64,000 nt of DNA from Clostridiaceae bacterium. GTDB taxonomy: Bacteria; Bacillota; Clostridia; Peptostreptococcales; Natronincolaceae. The DNA lies in the NCBI GenBank assembly GCA_020832135.1, contig JAFIFG010000015.1, positions 62,001 to 126,000 of the forward strand, read 5' to 3'. The position numbers and the translations under genes were made by a program. The notes beneath the pieces were generated by a model. That model was not told the origin of the DNA. It searched no databases and was given only the letters and a program-made list of their open reading frames with translations. Below, piece by piece: positions 19,770 through 28,892 of the stretch; within the stretch, counting starts at the first letter, position 1, and each line of letters opens with the position of its first letter.

Positions 19770-21540
19770 CTTTGATAAAATTTTTAACCGGTAGAAAAAG
19801 TTTAAATTCGCTCCCTTCATTTAACTTGCTAGATACCTGGATTTTCCCTCCAAATTCTGTAACAATATGCTTTACAATTGTCAATCCTAGACCTGTGCCT
19901 CCAATTTCTCTACTTCTAGCTTTATCTACTCTATAAAATCTTTCAAATATTCTTTCTAGATCCTCTTTAGGTATTCCTATGCCGTTATCTTTTACTAAAA
20001 TATATATTCCATTTTCTAAGTTTTTAGCTATGACCTTAACTTCTCCATTTCTTCGAGTATATTTTATGGCATTTTCTAGTAAATTTATTAGCATTTGCTT
20101 AAACCAATCACGGCTACCTTCTAAGGTATATAACCCTGGCTCAATTTCTATATTTAGGGTAATACCTTTCTCTTCTGCAATCCCCTTTACAATATAACCA
20201 ACTTCTCTTATCAACACTTCTATATTCAGCTCTTCGTAGCTAATAAAACTCCTTATATTTTCAATTTCGGATAGTTTTAATATATCATTTATTAGTCGTT
20301 TTAACCTTTCAGTCTCTAGTTCTATAATGCCTAGAGCTGTATTCCTATCTTTTTCCTCTAAGCTTTCCCAAGATTGAAGGGTTTCCACAAAACCGCTTAT
20401 AAGGGTTAGGGGTGTTCTTAACTCATGGGATACATTAGCTATAAACTCACTCCTTAAGTTTTCTAGCTTTCTTATTTCTGTAACATCCTGTATTAACAAA
20501 AATACACCTATGATATTACTATCACTATGTTTGTTTTTCATAAGTGAAGATTTTACTTTAAGAATCTTTTTATCTTCTTTATTTAACTTTATTTCTTCTT
20601 CATAAGACTGTTTATTAAGGATAGTATTTTTGATGATTTTATAAATATCCTTCTTTTCTACTGTAGTGTAGATGTTGCTTCCTATTGCCGATTTTTTAGT
20701 AATATCTAACAATTTTTTTGCTTCATCATTGATTAATATTATTTTCTTATTTAGATCCAGTGCAATCACACCATCTGTCATGCCTGTTAGCATGGAATCC
20801 ATTTTTATGTTTTTGTCCTTTACTTCGTTTATCATTTCTTCTAATTTCATAGCCATTTTATTAAAAGAATTTCCTAGGTCCTGTAATTCATCATTTGTTC
20901 TTACATTAATTCTTTTTTTAAAATTTCCCTTTGAGATAAGCTTAGATGCTTCTTTAAGTTCTTTAACAGGTTTTAATATACTTCCTATATGCCAATAGCC
21001 TATTACCATAGCCACCACTAATCCGATAATAATTGATATAAATATATACTTTAAAAATATAAGGCTAATCTGTAATATATCTTCTATATCATCCGATAAC
21101 CTAATGATTATATTTTCGTCGTTCATATGAATAGGGGGCATAGCTAAATATATATTGTCTTTACCTGTAAATTCATCTTTTTTTTGAACTGATTTTATTT
21201 CTCCACTTCGTGCTAAAATAAATTCAAGTTGATTGCTTTGATTGATAAACATAATGCTATTATCTTCTGAATCCCCTAAAACTCGTCCACTTTCATCTAT
21301 AAAGGTAACCCTAGCATCAATCTGATCAGCAAACTTCTGTGTTAACCAAAAATAGTTTCTCCTGCCTTCCAGTTCTTGTTCTAGCATTAGTGAGTCTATA
21401 ATTAGATTTGCATTACTAATAAGCTTTTCTTCTTTATTTTTTATATAACTATTTCTTATAAAGCTAAAGGAGAATATACCTGTTGTTAATGTTCCAATTA
21501 GTAAAAGACTTATGTAGCTAATGAGTATTTTTTTCTTCAT
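19753..21540 (-). CDS. PhoR-like sensor histidine kinase
   Basis: 595 residues. Two membrane helices (about 5-27 and 165-187) bracket an extracytoplasmic sensor region. A HAMP domain (KPVKELKEASKLISKGNF), a PAS domain (about 250-350), a HisKA with the phospho-acceptor HELRTPLTL and a HATPase_c with DNGIGIPKEDLERIFERFYR and GGTGLGLTIVKH follow. The architecture is that of PhoR/WalK-type kinases. It begins 8 bases after the response regulator and is surely its partner. It could sense phosphate, since a pst operon is in the window, or substrates of the adjacent tct transporter. Sequence alone does not decide. Confidence 0.92.
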   Translation of the reverse strand: MKKKILISYISLLLIGTLTTGIFSFSFIRNSYIKNKEEKLISNANLIIDSLMLEQELEGRRNYFWLTQKFADQIDARVTFIDESGRVLGDSEDNSIMFINQSNQLEFILARSGEIKSVQKKDEFTGKDNIYLAMPPIHMNDENIIIRLSDDIEDILQISLIFLKYIFISIIIGLVVAMVIGYWHIGSILKPVKELKEASKLISKGNFKKRINVRTNDELQDLGNSFNKMAMKLEEMINEVKDKNIKMDSMLTGMTDGVIALDLNKKIILINDEAKKLLDITKKSAIGSNIYTTVEKKDIYKIIKNTILNKQSYEEEIKLNKEDKKILKVKSSLMKNKHSDSNIIGVFLLIQDVTEIRKLENLRSEFIANVSHELRTPLTLISGFVETLQSWESLEEKDRNTALGIIELETERLKRLINDILKLSEIENIRSFISYEELNIEVLIREVGYIVKGIAEEKGITLNIEIEPGLYTLEGSRDWFKQMLINLLENAIKYTRRNGEVKVIAKNLENGIYILVKDNGIGIPKEDLERIFERFYRVDKARSREIGGTGLGLTIVKHIVTEFGGKIQVSSKLNEGSEFKLFLPVKNFIKDAHTL

Positions 21541-21548
21541 TACAACAC

Positions 21549-22256
21549 CTACTTTATTTTATATCCAATCCCTCTAATAGTTTCTATATATTTTGGAGAA
21601 TCATTATTATCCTCTAGCTTTTTTCGGATATTTCTAATGTGAACATCGACAGTTCTTGCATCTGGTGCACTTTTTTCAGTAGCTATATGTTCTAATAACA
21701 TTTTTCTAGGTAACACTCGTTCTCTATTTTCAGCTAATATTTTTAGGATTTTAAATTCACTTAAGGTCAACTCTATGTCTTCCTCTCCCTTTTTCACAAT
21801 ATGTTTATCCACATCTATCATAAGGTCGTGTACTTTAAGTATTCTAGTACTCTCTTCCTCTTTTATCATTATTGATGTATTACTTATTCTTCTTAATACC
21901 GTCCTTATACGTGCTTCCAATTCTCTCATCCCAAAGGGTTTTGTAATATAGTCATCAGCACCTAAGCCTAACCCAATTACTTTGTCTGCTTCTTCACTCT
22001 TAGCGGTTAACATGATCACAGGTGTATCATTCATGTTTTTATCTAGTCTAATTCTTCTACATACCTCTAACCCATCCATGTCGGGAAGCATTAAGTCTAG
22101 TAATATTAAATCAGGTTTTTCGTAATAAGCCTTTTCTAAGGCATCTAATCCGTTATAGCATGGAATAATCTCAAAGCCACTTTTTATTAAATTCATTCTA
22201 ATTAACTCTACAATGTTTTTTTCATCATCCACTACTAACAATCTTATTTTCCCCAT
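21549..22256 (-). CDS. OmpR/PhoB-family response regulator
   Basis: 235 residues. Receiver domain with the phospho-acceptor Asp54 (LILLDLMLPDMDG), conserved Lys in ITKPFGMREL, and a C-terminal winged-helix DNA-binding domain (LTLSEFKILKILAENRERV, VDVHIRNIRKKLE). It pairs with the kinase directly downstream. Its targets are unknown; candidates are the tct genes next door and the pst operon. Confidence 0.95.
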   Translation of the reverse strand: MGKIRLLVVDDEKNIVELIRMNLIKSGFEIIPCYNGLDALEKAYYEKPDLILLDLMLPDMDGLEVCRRIRLDKNMNDTPVIMLTAKSEEADKVIGLGLGADDYITKPFGMRELEARIRTVLRRISNTSIMIKEEESTRILKVHDLMIDVDKHIVKKGEEDIELTLSEFKILKILAENRERVLPRKMLLEHIATEKSAPDARTVDVHIRNIRKKLEDNNDSPKYIETIRGIGYKIK

Positions 22257-22445
22257 AAATTTAATCCTTTCTTAACCATTATATTTAATACAAGTCTCAT
22301 TTTATTTTATCATAGCCACATCTAATTTGTATTTATTCCTTCTGTTAATTTTATATTTTTTTAATACTACTACTTATGCACACATATATTCTAAGATTTT
22401 CAAGGGATCCCTACTGGTTGGGAATATGTAGGTAAATATTAGGCC

Positions 22446-22488
22446 ATTTAAAAAGGGTATTGAAGAAAGCTTTCTTCAATACCCTTTT
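22446..22488 (-). terminator. Terminator after the SLH/BsuPI gene
   Basis: Perfect palindrome with 19-base arms (22451-22469, 22470-22488) followed on the complement by TTTTT. Confidence 0.85.
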
Positions 22489-22512
22489 GGTGTTTATGTA
22501 TTTTAAGTGTCT

Positions 22513-23409
22513 TTATAGTTTAAATTCAATTTCACTAGTAGCTTCCACCCTATCCATCTTTTCATCCATAATAAGAATCTCTATGGTAGCTTTGAAGCTT
22601 CCCTCCGTCAATTGATTGCCTTCTTTATCTGTAAAGTCCCAAGTTTCTTGCCATTGTATACTATCTCCAGCCTCTAAACTTTTTGTTATTAAAGCCATAG
22701 TGAAAAACTTGTCATCTGAGTATCTATAAACCTCTTGGTTATCATCATTTACAATAGTAATTTCATATTGTTGTCCTGATGAAAAGGTAACCTCTTTTGC
22801 CACTTCTTGTTGATTTACAAGCTGAAAATTAAAAAAAATTTCATTCTCTTCTAGTTTATAGGTAGTAATAGTTGCGAAGTTTTTTTCCTTAGTACTGGTA
22901 ATAGCATCATTAACCCTTGTTACTAGAGCAACAGCCTCTGCATAGGTAATTAGCTCCTTAGGATTAAACAGTCTGTCTCCTCTACCTTTAGCTATCTCTT
23001 GAAAATAAGCAGCCATTACATTATGGCGATATCTTGAATTAATTTCAGCGGTATCCCTATACACTAATATTTTAGGCATTGCTATTTTTGTAAGATCTCT
23101 CCCTATTTCCTTAGCCCATAATTCAACTAACTCACTGACTACTTCCTCTCTAGTTAAGGTTTGTAGATTTGTTGCATGCTCACTATCTATTACCTTTTTT
23201 AATAAGGCTTCAAAATCCTCCCTTGAAATAATAGCATTAAGGTCTTTCTCCCTCAATAACTCCTCTACATTATAGGCTTTTTCTAATTTTTCAACATATC
23301 CTTGTGCCCAATGTAAATTTCCTTCATAAGTACTTCCAAAACCAGTTAATACAACGGATGTTAACAAAAGTATCACTAGTACACTAGAAATTAATATTTT
23401 TCTCTTCAT
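22513..23409 (-). CDS. Secreted protein with SLH-like segments and a BsuPI domain
   Basis: 298 residues. An N-terminal signal peptide (ILISSVLVILLLTSVVLTGFGS) is followed by two degenerate S-layer-homology motifs (HWAQGYVEKLEKAYNV at about 35; NVMAAYFQEIAKGRGDRLF at about 130). The C-terminal 115 residues resemble the BsuPI intracellular proteinase inhibitor fold (FNFQLVNQQ, GDSIQWQETWDF). BsuPI domains in secreted clostridial proteins are common and their role is not established; cell-wall attachment is inferred from the SLH segments. The ATG follows GAGAGGGGAGTTTACT. It stands alone between terminators. Confidence 0.8.
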   Translation of the reverse strand: MKRKILISSVLVILLLTSVVLTGFGSTYEGNLHWAQGYVEKLEKAYNVEELLREKDLNAIISREDFEALLKKVIDSEHATNLQTLTREEVVSELVELWAKEIGRDLTKIAMPKILVYRDTAEINSRYRHNVMAAYFQEIAKGRGDRLFNPKELITYAEAVALVTRVNDAITSTKEKNFATITTYKLEENEIFFNFQLVNQQEVAKEVTFSSGQQYEITIVNDDNQEVYRYSDDKFFTMALITKSLEAGDSIQWQETWDFTDKEGNQLTEGSFKATIEILIMDEKMDRVEATSEIEFKL

Positions 23410-23489
23410 AGTAAACTCCCCTCTCTCAATATTTTACGATTAGGTATTTACTATATTAGACGTAGTTTTTTAAAATTTGTTCCATTTCT

Positions 23490-24479
23490 TTAGCTACTTT
23501 CTCTTTCTATAAAACTATAGGATAACACCACTTTTTTACTATCTAGTGTTTCGTCATGTAATATTTTGGTTAGTACCCTCATACCTATTGCCCCCATCTC
23601 ATACATAGGTTGTCCTATTGTTGATAGAGCAGGATACACCTTCCCCGCCATATGTATGTTATCAAAACCTACTATAGCCAATTCTTCCGGTATAGCTATG
23701 CCTCTTTCTAATGCTGCCCTCATGGCACCTATGGCCATTTCATCACTGGCAACAAAAATTGCTGTAGGTTTTTCCTTTATATCTAGTAACTTTTTTGCAC
23801 CTTCATACCCACTTTTAAAACGATATCCACCTTCTGCTACTAATTCTTCATTATAGTCTACACCCGATGCTTCTAATGCTTCCACATACCCTTGTTTTCT
23901 AGCTTGTCCTACTACAGGGTCCTTTTCTTTACCTGTAATCATACCTATTCTTTTATGACCCTTGTTAAGTAAATAATTCACTACATCTTTACTTGCCTGC
24001 ACATTATCAGTAGTAACAGAAGGCATTTCTCCATAGTCAGCACCAATCAAAACAATTGGTATATCGCATATTTTAAAGCGCTTCTCTAATTCCTCAGATA
24101 TAATATTCCCCATGAAAATAATACCATCTACCTGTTTTTCTTCTAAAACATCAAAATACTGTATTTCTTTTTCTTGATCTAAATCTGTATTGCATAAGAA
24201 AATATTGTATTCATACATATTTGCTACGTCTTCTACTCCCCTCACTACTTCAGGGAAAAATTGATTAGATATATCTGGAACCATAATACCTATTGTCTTT
24301 GTGTTTTTTATTTTTAAACTTCTGGCAATAGCATTTGGCTTATACCCTAATTCTTCTATTGCTTTTAATACTTTTTCTTCTGTTTTAGGTCGTACAGCTT
24401 TACTGTTGTTAACTACTCTAGATACTGTAGAAATAGATACCCCAGCTTTTTTAGCTACATCCTTTATATTAAATTTCAT
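23490..24479 (-). CDS. LacI/GalR-family transcriptional regulator
   Basis: 329 residues from the ATG at 24479, chosen because AAGGAGTG lies eight bases before it and the protein then starts directly with the LacI DNA-binding motif (IKDVAKKAGVSISTVSRVVNN). A hinge helix (NAIARSLK) and a periplasmic-binding-protein-like effector domain follow (IGIMVPDISNQFFPEVVRG). The architecture is of the CcpA/RbsR type. No sugar genes are adjacent, so the effector and targets are unknown. It is convergent with nothing and may regulate itself. Confidence 0.92.
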   Translation of the reverse strand: MKFNIKDVAKKAGVSISTVSRVVNNSKAVRPKTEEKVLKAIEELGYKPNAIARSLKIKNTKTIGIMVPDISNQFFPEVVRGVEDVANMYEYNIFLCNTDLDQEKEIQYFDVLEEKQVDGIIFMGNIISEELEKRFKICDIPIVLIGADYGEMPSVTTDNVQASKDVVNYLLNKGHKRIGMITGKEKDPVVGQARKQGYVEALEASGVDYNEELVAEGGYRFKSGYEGAKKLLDIKEKPTAIFVASDEMAIGAMRAALERGIAIPEELAIVGFDNIHMAGKVYPALSTIGQPMYEMGAIGMRVLTKILHDETLDSKKVVLSYSFIERESS

Positions 24480-24632
24480 ATCCGATTCACTCCTTGTCAA
24501 TGCTTTTACCTTAGTTTAATCATTTTTATGATTTTTAGTAAATATTCATTCATTATACTATAAAAGATACTTCCATAGTATAGATTTTGAGATTTTATTT
24601 GCAATAGTCTCACCCAACAGCTTCTGTAAGCT

Positions 24633-26492
24633 TTAGCAAGAGTATATATCAGAGAACTCCATATTGATTTTTTCTACTTTGTTATGCTCTAGCCCTTTAT
24701 TTTTTGTGTTTATAAAATTTTTTTCTATAACTTCTGCAGGTAATTTTACGATAAATTCACTGCCCTTTTGAGGTTCGCTTTTCACTGTAATAATTCCTCC
24801 GTGCATTTCTACTAAAGATTTTACCAAAGCTAAACCTATACCACTGCCTTCATGTTTTCTTGTAAGAAGCTCTTGAGCTTGTCTAAAGCTTTCAAAAATA
24901 ATTTTTTGTTTTTCCATAGGAATACCTATGCCCGTATCCCTTATAGATATAATAATACTTTCATAAGCATCATCTATATTAACATAGATTCTATCGCCAG
25001 ATTTTGTGGATTTTATTGCATTAGAAAGAAGATTTAAAATAACTCTTTCTATCTTATCAGAATCACAAGCTATGACCTTTTCCTCTACATTCGTATCAAA
25101 TACTAACTCTATATTATAATCCTCTATATACTTTGATACAGATAAGACAATACCCTCTACGACATCAACTATATTATGATTTTCCTTATTCAGCTGTAAA
25201 AGTCCTGCATCTACTCTTTTTATATCTATTAAATTATTAGCTAGTCTAAGTAGACGGTAGCAGTTTTGCTTCATTATTTTTAAGTGTTTCTTTATATTTT
25301 TACTATCTTTTTCATCAGACATGGTTGCTTCTAATAGCTGTAGAGATGAAAAAATAACATTTAAGGGTGTTCTCAACTCGTGGGAAACATTTGCCACAAA
25401 TTCGTTTTTCAACTTGTCATATTCTATTTTTTCACGTAGATCTTCATTTGCTTTTCTATGTATTTCCGTGTTCCTTACCATATTATTAAATGCATCTGCT
25501 AGGTCCATGATCTCCATTACACCCTTTGCATGAATGAAGTTTAATTCATTACTCTTTGTCATTTTTTTTATATCTTTGGAGATTTTTCTAATGGGATTCA
25601 TAATACTATTTTTAAAATAATGAGATAATAAGAGCATGATAATAATAGATACTATTAAAGCTCTTAAAGCATTTATATGTGCCCATTTCATAGTATTTAA
25701 GTGAGCACTTCTAGACTCAATTATCATTAAGGATGTTATCTTTCTATTAAAGATATCCATTATAGGAACATGTACTATGCTACTTTTGTTCTCTAACTTC
25801 GAGTTAATTTCTTCAATTAGCTCTCTATTAATTTCTCCAACAATAAGATGATTCTTTTCATCAATAACCATAGTAAGCTGAAATAAACTTTCAATCTCTG
25901 CTAGAAACTTCTCATTTACTTGCCTTGCCAGAATCATTACACCTGGATGAGCTATATTTTCACTACCCCTTATAAGAGGTGCTGCTGCCATAATATATAA
26001 CTTCCCATCATATTCCAAAAAACCATAGGTCCCTTCTCTATCATACATGGCTTCTATCTTATTGGTTATATCATATATCTCTGATGTCTTCATTAAATTT
26101 GGAGTGTCACCCTCTGCTATCCCATAGTGGTGTACAATCTCTCCAATTTCATTTACTATTGCCGCTAATGCCACATTATGATTGATTGCAAATTGTTGTA
26201 GCCGTTCTGCGTCGCCCGTTTGATACTCCCCACCGTTCAAAAAACTATGGAAATTTTCTCTGGAGGAAAGATGTTTTGTAAATTGTAATAGAGACTCTCC
26301 TTTAAAACGAAACACCTCTACGACACGTTCTGTTTTTTGTATGGTTTTTTCCTGCCCCACATCTGCAAAATGCTTAGTTATAACCAAATGATTTAATATT
26401 AAATATATACTTAAAGGTATAATTGCTATTATAATCAAAGCAACTTTAACCTTAAATTCCATGGTATTAAAAACAGATTTCATATTTTCCAT
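24633..26492 (-). CDS. Orphan sensor histidine kinase with CHASE4-like sensor
   Basis: 619 residues. Two membrane helices (about 15-35 and 275-297) enclose an extracytoplasmic CHASE4-like region with FADVGQEKTIQKTERVVEVF. HAMP (about 300-350), HisKA with the phospho-acceptor HELRTPLNV, and HATPase_c with RDTGIGIPMEKQKIIFESF and GSGIGLALVKSLVEMHGG follow. There is no response regulator next to it on either side. In spore formers such orphan kinases often feed phosphate to Spo0A, a plausible but untested role. The ribosome site is modest (AGGGGTATGAGTA). Confidence 0.9.
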   Translation of the reverse strand: MENMKSVFNTMEFKVKVALIIIAIIPLSIYLILNHLVITKHFADVGQEKTIQKTERVVEVFRFKGESLLQFTKHLSSRENFHSFLNGGEYQTGDAERLQQFAINHNVALAAIVNEIGEIVHHYGIAEGDTPNLMKTSEIYDITNKIEAMYDREGTYGFLEYDGKLYIMAAAPLIRGSENIAHPGVMILARQVNEKFLAEIESLFQLTMVIDEKNHLIVGEINRELIEEINSKLENKSSIVHVPIMDIFNRKITSLMIIESRSAHLNTMKWAHINALRALIVSIIIMLLLSHYFKNSIMNPIRKISKDIKKMTKSNELNFIHAKGVMEIMDLADAFNNMVRNTEIHRKANEDLREKIEYDKLKNEFVANVSHELRTPLNVIFSSLQLLEATMSDEKDSKNIKKHLKIMKQNCYRLLRLANNLIDIKRVDAGLLQLNKENHNIVDVVEGIVLSVSKYIEDYNIELVFDTNVEEKVIACDSDKIERVILNLLSNAIKSTKSGDRIYVNIDDAYESIIISIRDTGIGIPMEKQKIIFESFRQAQELLTRKHEGSGIGLALVKSLVEMHGGIITVKSEPQKGSEFIVKLPAEVIEKNFINTKNKGLEHNKVEKINMEFSDIYSC

Positions 26493-26636
26493 ACATTACT
26501 CATACCCCTTATTCTTTAGTGTAGTAATATGTCATCAAATCTAGTCCTTCATACCTACTATACTGTAAACAACATGTCGAAGTAAGCAGTAATTTGTATA
26601 GACATTGAAAAATCAGTAAATTTTTTAAAAACAACG

Positions 26637-26656
26637 ACACCTCATATATTAGGTGT
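26637..26656 (-). terminator. Terminator left behind by the ferritin-like pseudogene
   Basis: ACACCT and AGGTGT around an 8-base loop, followed on the complement by GTTGTTTTT. It lies 16 bases after the stop of the remnant reading frame. Confidence 0.45.
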
Positions 26657-26671
26657 ATTCCTAATTGTATG

Positions 26672-26764
26672 TTATTCACTTTTGTGTCTGTTTAAAATAC
26701 CCTCCAGCATTCTTGCATGTCGTCCTTCATCTTTAATGGCATCCAGTATAATTTCATTATCCTA
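26672..26764 (-). pseudogene. Remnant of a ferritin-like/rubrerythrin-family gene (3' end)
   Basis: The complement reads DNEIILDAIKDEGRHARML then EGILNRHKSE and a TAA at 26672. The acidic-xx-His pattern DEGRHARML is that of a metal-binding helix in ferritin-like proteins. The frame is closed by TAG at 26762-26764, and further upstream similar-looking fragments (FKKDLLGYT) are in other frames with stops, so the gene is broken by nonsense and frameshift changes. No start codon and ribosome site fit it. The rest of 26493-26889 shows nothing else coding. Confidence 0.7.
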
Positions 26765-26889
26765 CACTATTTTACCACTTTTCTTTCCGTCATTATGTAT
26801 ATCCTAGTAAATCCTTCTTAAACATATCACATATATCTTTTTCCTACATAAACTGATAGGAAGAATATTATTTAGGTAGGTGATAAAGA

Positions 26890-28230
26890 ATGGAGTACAT
26901 AAAGTACCCCGAGGAGTTCAGAAAGCTAATTGCAGGTATTGATACAAAGGTTCCCCTCATAAACGGTAAATACAGTACTGCCATCAATTTTGATAATGCT
27001 GCTACTACCCCACCTTTTCTTTCTGTTTTAGAGGCGCTCATGAATTTCTCGCCTTGGTATGCATCTGTTCATAGAGGTGCAGGCTATAAGTCTCAGCTTT
27101 CTTCCTCCTGTTATGAAGACTGTCGAGAAATTGTTGGTGATTTTGTAGGTGCTGATATGCAAAAGCACACGGTGATCTTTGTAAAAAATACTACAGAAGC
27201 TATTAATAAGCTTTCCTACAGATTGCTTAATAAATATAAAAAAGATGCCGTTGTTTTATCTAGCTTTATGGAGCATCATTCCAATGATTTGCCTTGGCGA
27301 GATAAATACTCCGTTGATTATGTTGATATAGATTGTACTGGAAGACTTTCTTTAAAGGACTTAAAAGAAAAGTTAATTCAATACAAAGGAAAAGTGAAGC
27401 TAGTAACGATTGCTGGTGCTTCTAATGTAACTGGATATATAAATCCCATCCATGAGATTGCCTCCTTAGCCCATGAATATGGAGCTGAAATTTTAGTAGA
27501 TGGCGCACAATTAGTACCCCATGCCCCTATTTCCATGAAAACCTCTAATCCTTCAGAGGCTATAGATTATTTGGTGTTTTCAGGACATAAGATGTATGCA
27601 CCCTTTGGTACAGGTGTTTTAATCGGTCCAAGAGAAACTTTTCAAGAAGGTGTAGCTGAATATGTGGGGGGAGGGACAGTAGAATTAGTTACCCATAATT
27701 ATATAAGGTGGTTTGATCCTCCATTAAAGGAAGAAGCAGGTTCTCCCAATATGATGGGAGTAATTGCTTTGGTGGAATCTATCAAGAGTTTGCAAAAACT
27801 AGATATGTATTTGATTGATAACTATGAAAAAGCTTTAACCACCTATACCATTAATAGATTGAAGTGTATTCCAGATATTATACTATACGGCAATACAATA
27901 GATAGCAGAGATCGCTTAGGTATTGTTCCCTTTAATATGGAAGGTATAGATCACAACATGTTAGCCTATATGCTTTCTTATGAAGGGGGTATTTCCGTTA
28001 GAAATGGTTGTTTCTGTGCTCAACCCTACGTGCAAAGGCTATTAAATATACCCGATGAAGAAATTCAAAGAAGAATAGGTGACCCAACCCTTTCACACCC
28101 TGGAGTAGTTCGTATAAGCTTTGGTCTATATAATACCCATAGAGAAGTTGATACCTTAATAAGTCTCTTGAAAAAAATATCTTTGAATAAAAAAGATTAT
28201 ATTAAAAAATATAAAGAGATTTTATCCTAA
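26890..28230 (+). CDS. Class V aminotransferase, cysteine-desulfurase-like
   Basis: 446 residues, PLP fold type I. N-terminal INFDNAATTPP, the PLP-binding lysine in SGHKMYAPFGTG, and a cysteine-rich active-site loop RNGCFCAQPYV that corresponds to the persulfide-forming cysteine of SufS/CsdA (RxGxxCAQP). It probably releases sulfur from cysteine or a related compound. The ATG follows TTAGGTAGGTGATAAAGA. There is no iron-sulfur scaffold (SufU, NifU) beside it; instead a DsrE-like protein follows 128 bases later, which suggests sulfur handling outside the main cluster-assembly route. A selenocysteine lyase role is an alternative. Confidence 0.87.
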   Translation: MEYIKYPEEFRKLIAGIDTKVPLINGKYSTAINFDNAATTPPFLSVLEALMNFSPWYASVHRGAGYKSQLSSSCYEDCREIVGDFVGADMQKHTVIFVKNTTEAINKLSYRLLNKYKKDAVVLSSFMEHHSNDLPWRDKYSVDYVDIDCTGRLSLKDLKEKLIQYKGKVKLVTIAGASNVTGYINPIHEIASLAHEYGAEILVDGAQLVPHAPISMKTSNPSEAIDYLVFSGHKMYAPFGTGVLIGPRETFQEGVAEYVGGGTVELVTHNYIRWFDPPLKEEAGSPNMMGVIALVESIKSLQKLDMYLIDNYEKALTTYTINRLKCIPDIILYGNTIDSRDRLGIVPFNMEGIDHNMLAYMLSYEGGISVRNGCFCAQPYVQRLLNIPDEEIQRRIGDPTLSHPGVVRISFGLYNTHREVDTLISLLKKISLNKKDYIKKYKEILS

Positions 28231-28288
28231 ATAACCTTCTTTTACTTTTTAAAAATATATCTTTTGGTTAAACTAAGCTCAAGAGATT

Positions 28289-28316
28289 AGGAGAGAATAC
28301 AAATTCTCTCCTCTAT
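28289..28316 (+). terminator. Terminator after the cysteine-desulfurase-like gene
   Basis: AGGAGAGAAT and ATTCTCTCCT around a 4-base loop, followed by an AT-rich tract. Confidence 0.65.
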
Positions 28317-28358
28317 ATTATTTAGAACCTTTACAAAAGCCAAAGGAGGTTAAGGAAT

Positions 28359-28835
28359 TTGGGTAAAAAAATAAATCTTCTGATGTTCAGTGGTGAATAC
28401 GATAAAGCACTGGCAGCCCTTATCATAGCTAACTCCGCTAGAGAAATGGAGGTAGATGTAACAATATTTTTTGCTTTTTGGGGTTTATTCCTTTTAAGAA
28501 GCCCTGAAACTATGACGTTAGAGGACAAAACTACCTATGAAAAAATGTTTGGCATGATGACTCCAAAGGGTCCCGGAGAACTACCCTTGTCAAAAATGAA
28601 TTTTAGCGGCTTAGGAAAGGAAATGCTTCTAGAAATGATGGAGGACGACGAAGCTCCTAAGTTAAAAGATTTTCTAAATGGAGCTATTAAAAAAGGTGTT
28701 CGTTTTTATGGCTGTAAATTATCCATGGAAATTATGGGAATTAAAAAGGAAGAGCTTATTCCTGAGCTGGAGGTAGTGGATGCCAAAACCTATTTAAAGG
28801 ATGCTATGGAATCAGATATGCAATTATTTATATAA
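28359..28835 (+). CDS. DsrE/DsrF-like (COG2210 type) protein, TTG start
   Basis: 158 residues from a TTG nine bases after AAAGGAGG. The N-terminus KINLLMFSGEYDKALAALIIA and EVDVTIFFAFWGLFLLR match the DsrE/peroxiredoxin-like family that includes sulfur-relay and membrane-associated reductase-like proteins. A single cysteine is visible (YGCKLSMEIMG, about residue 115), placed as in family members where it can carry persulfide. Its position after a cysteine-desulfurase-like gene suggests that it accepts sulfur, which is inference. Confidence 0.82.
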   Translation: MGKKINLLMFSGEYDKALAALIIANSAREMEVDVTIFFAFWGLFLLRSPETMTLEDKTTYEKMFGMMTPKGPGELPLSKMNFSGLGKEMLLEMMEDDEAPKLKDFLNGAIKKGVRFYGCKLSMEIMGIKKEELIPELEVVDAKTYLKDAMESDMQLFI

Positions 28836-28871
28836 AACAAAATCTCCAGCATAATCTGGAGATTTTGTTTT
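28834..28871. terminator. Bidirectional terminator between the DsrE-like gene and ileS
   Basis: Perfect 16-base arms (28834-28849, 28856-28871) with A run and T run on opposite sides, serving convergent genes. Confidence 0.85.
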
Positions 28872-28892
28872 ATCTTATTTGTCTTATTTGTC

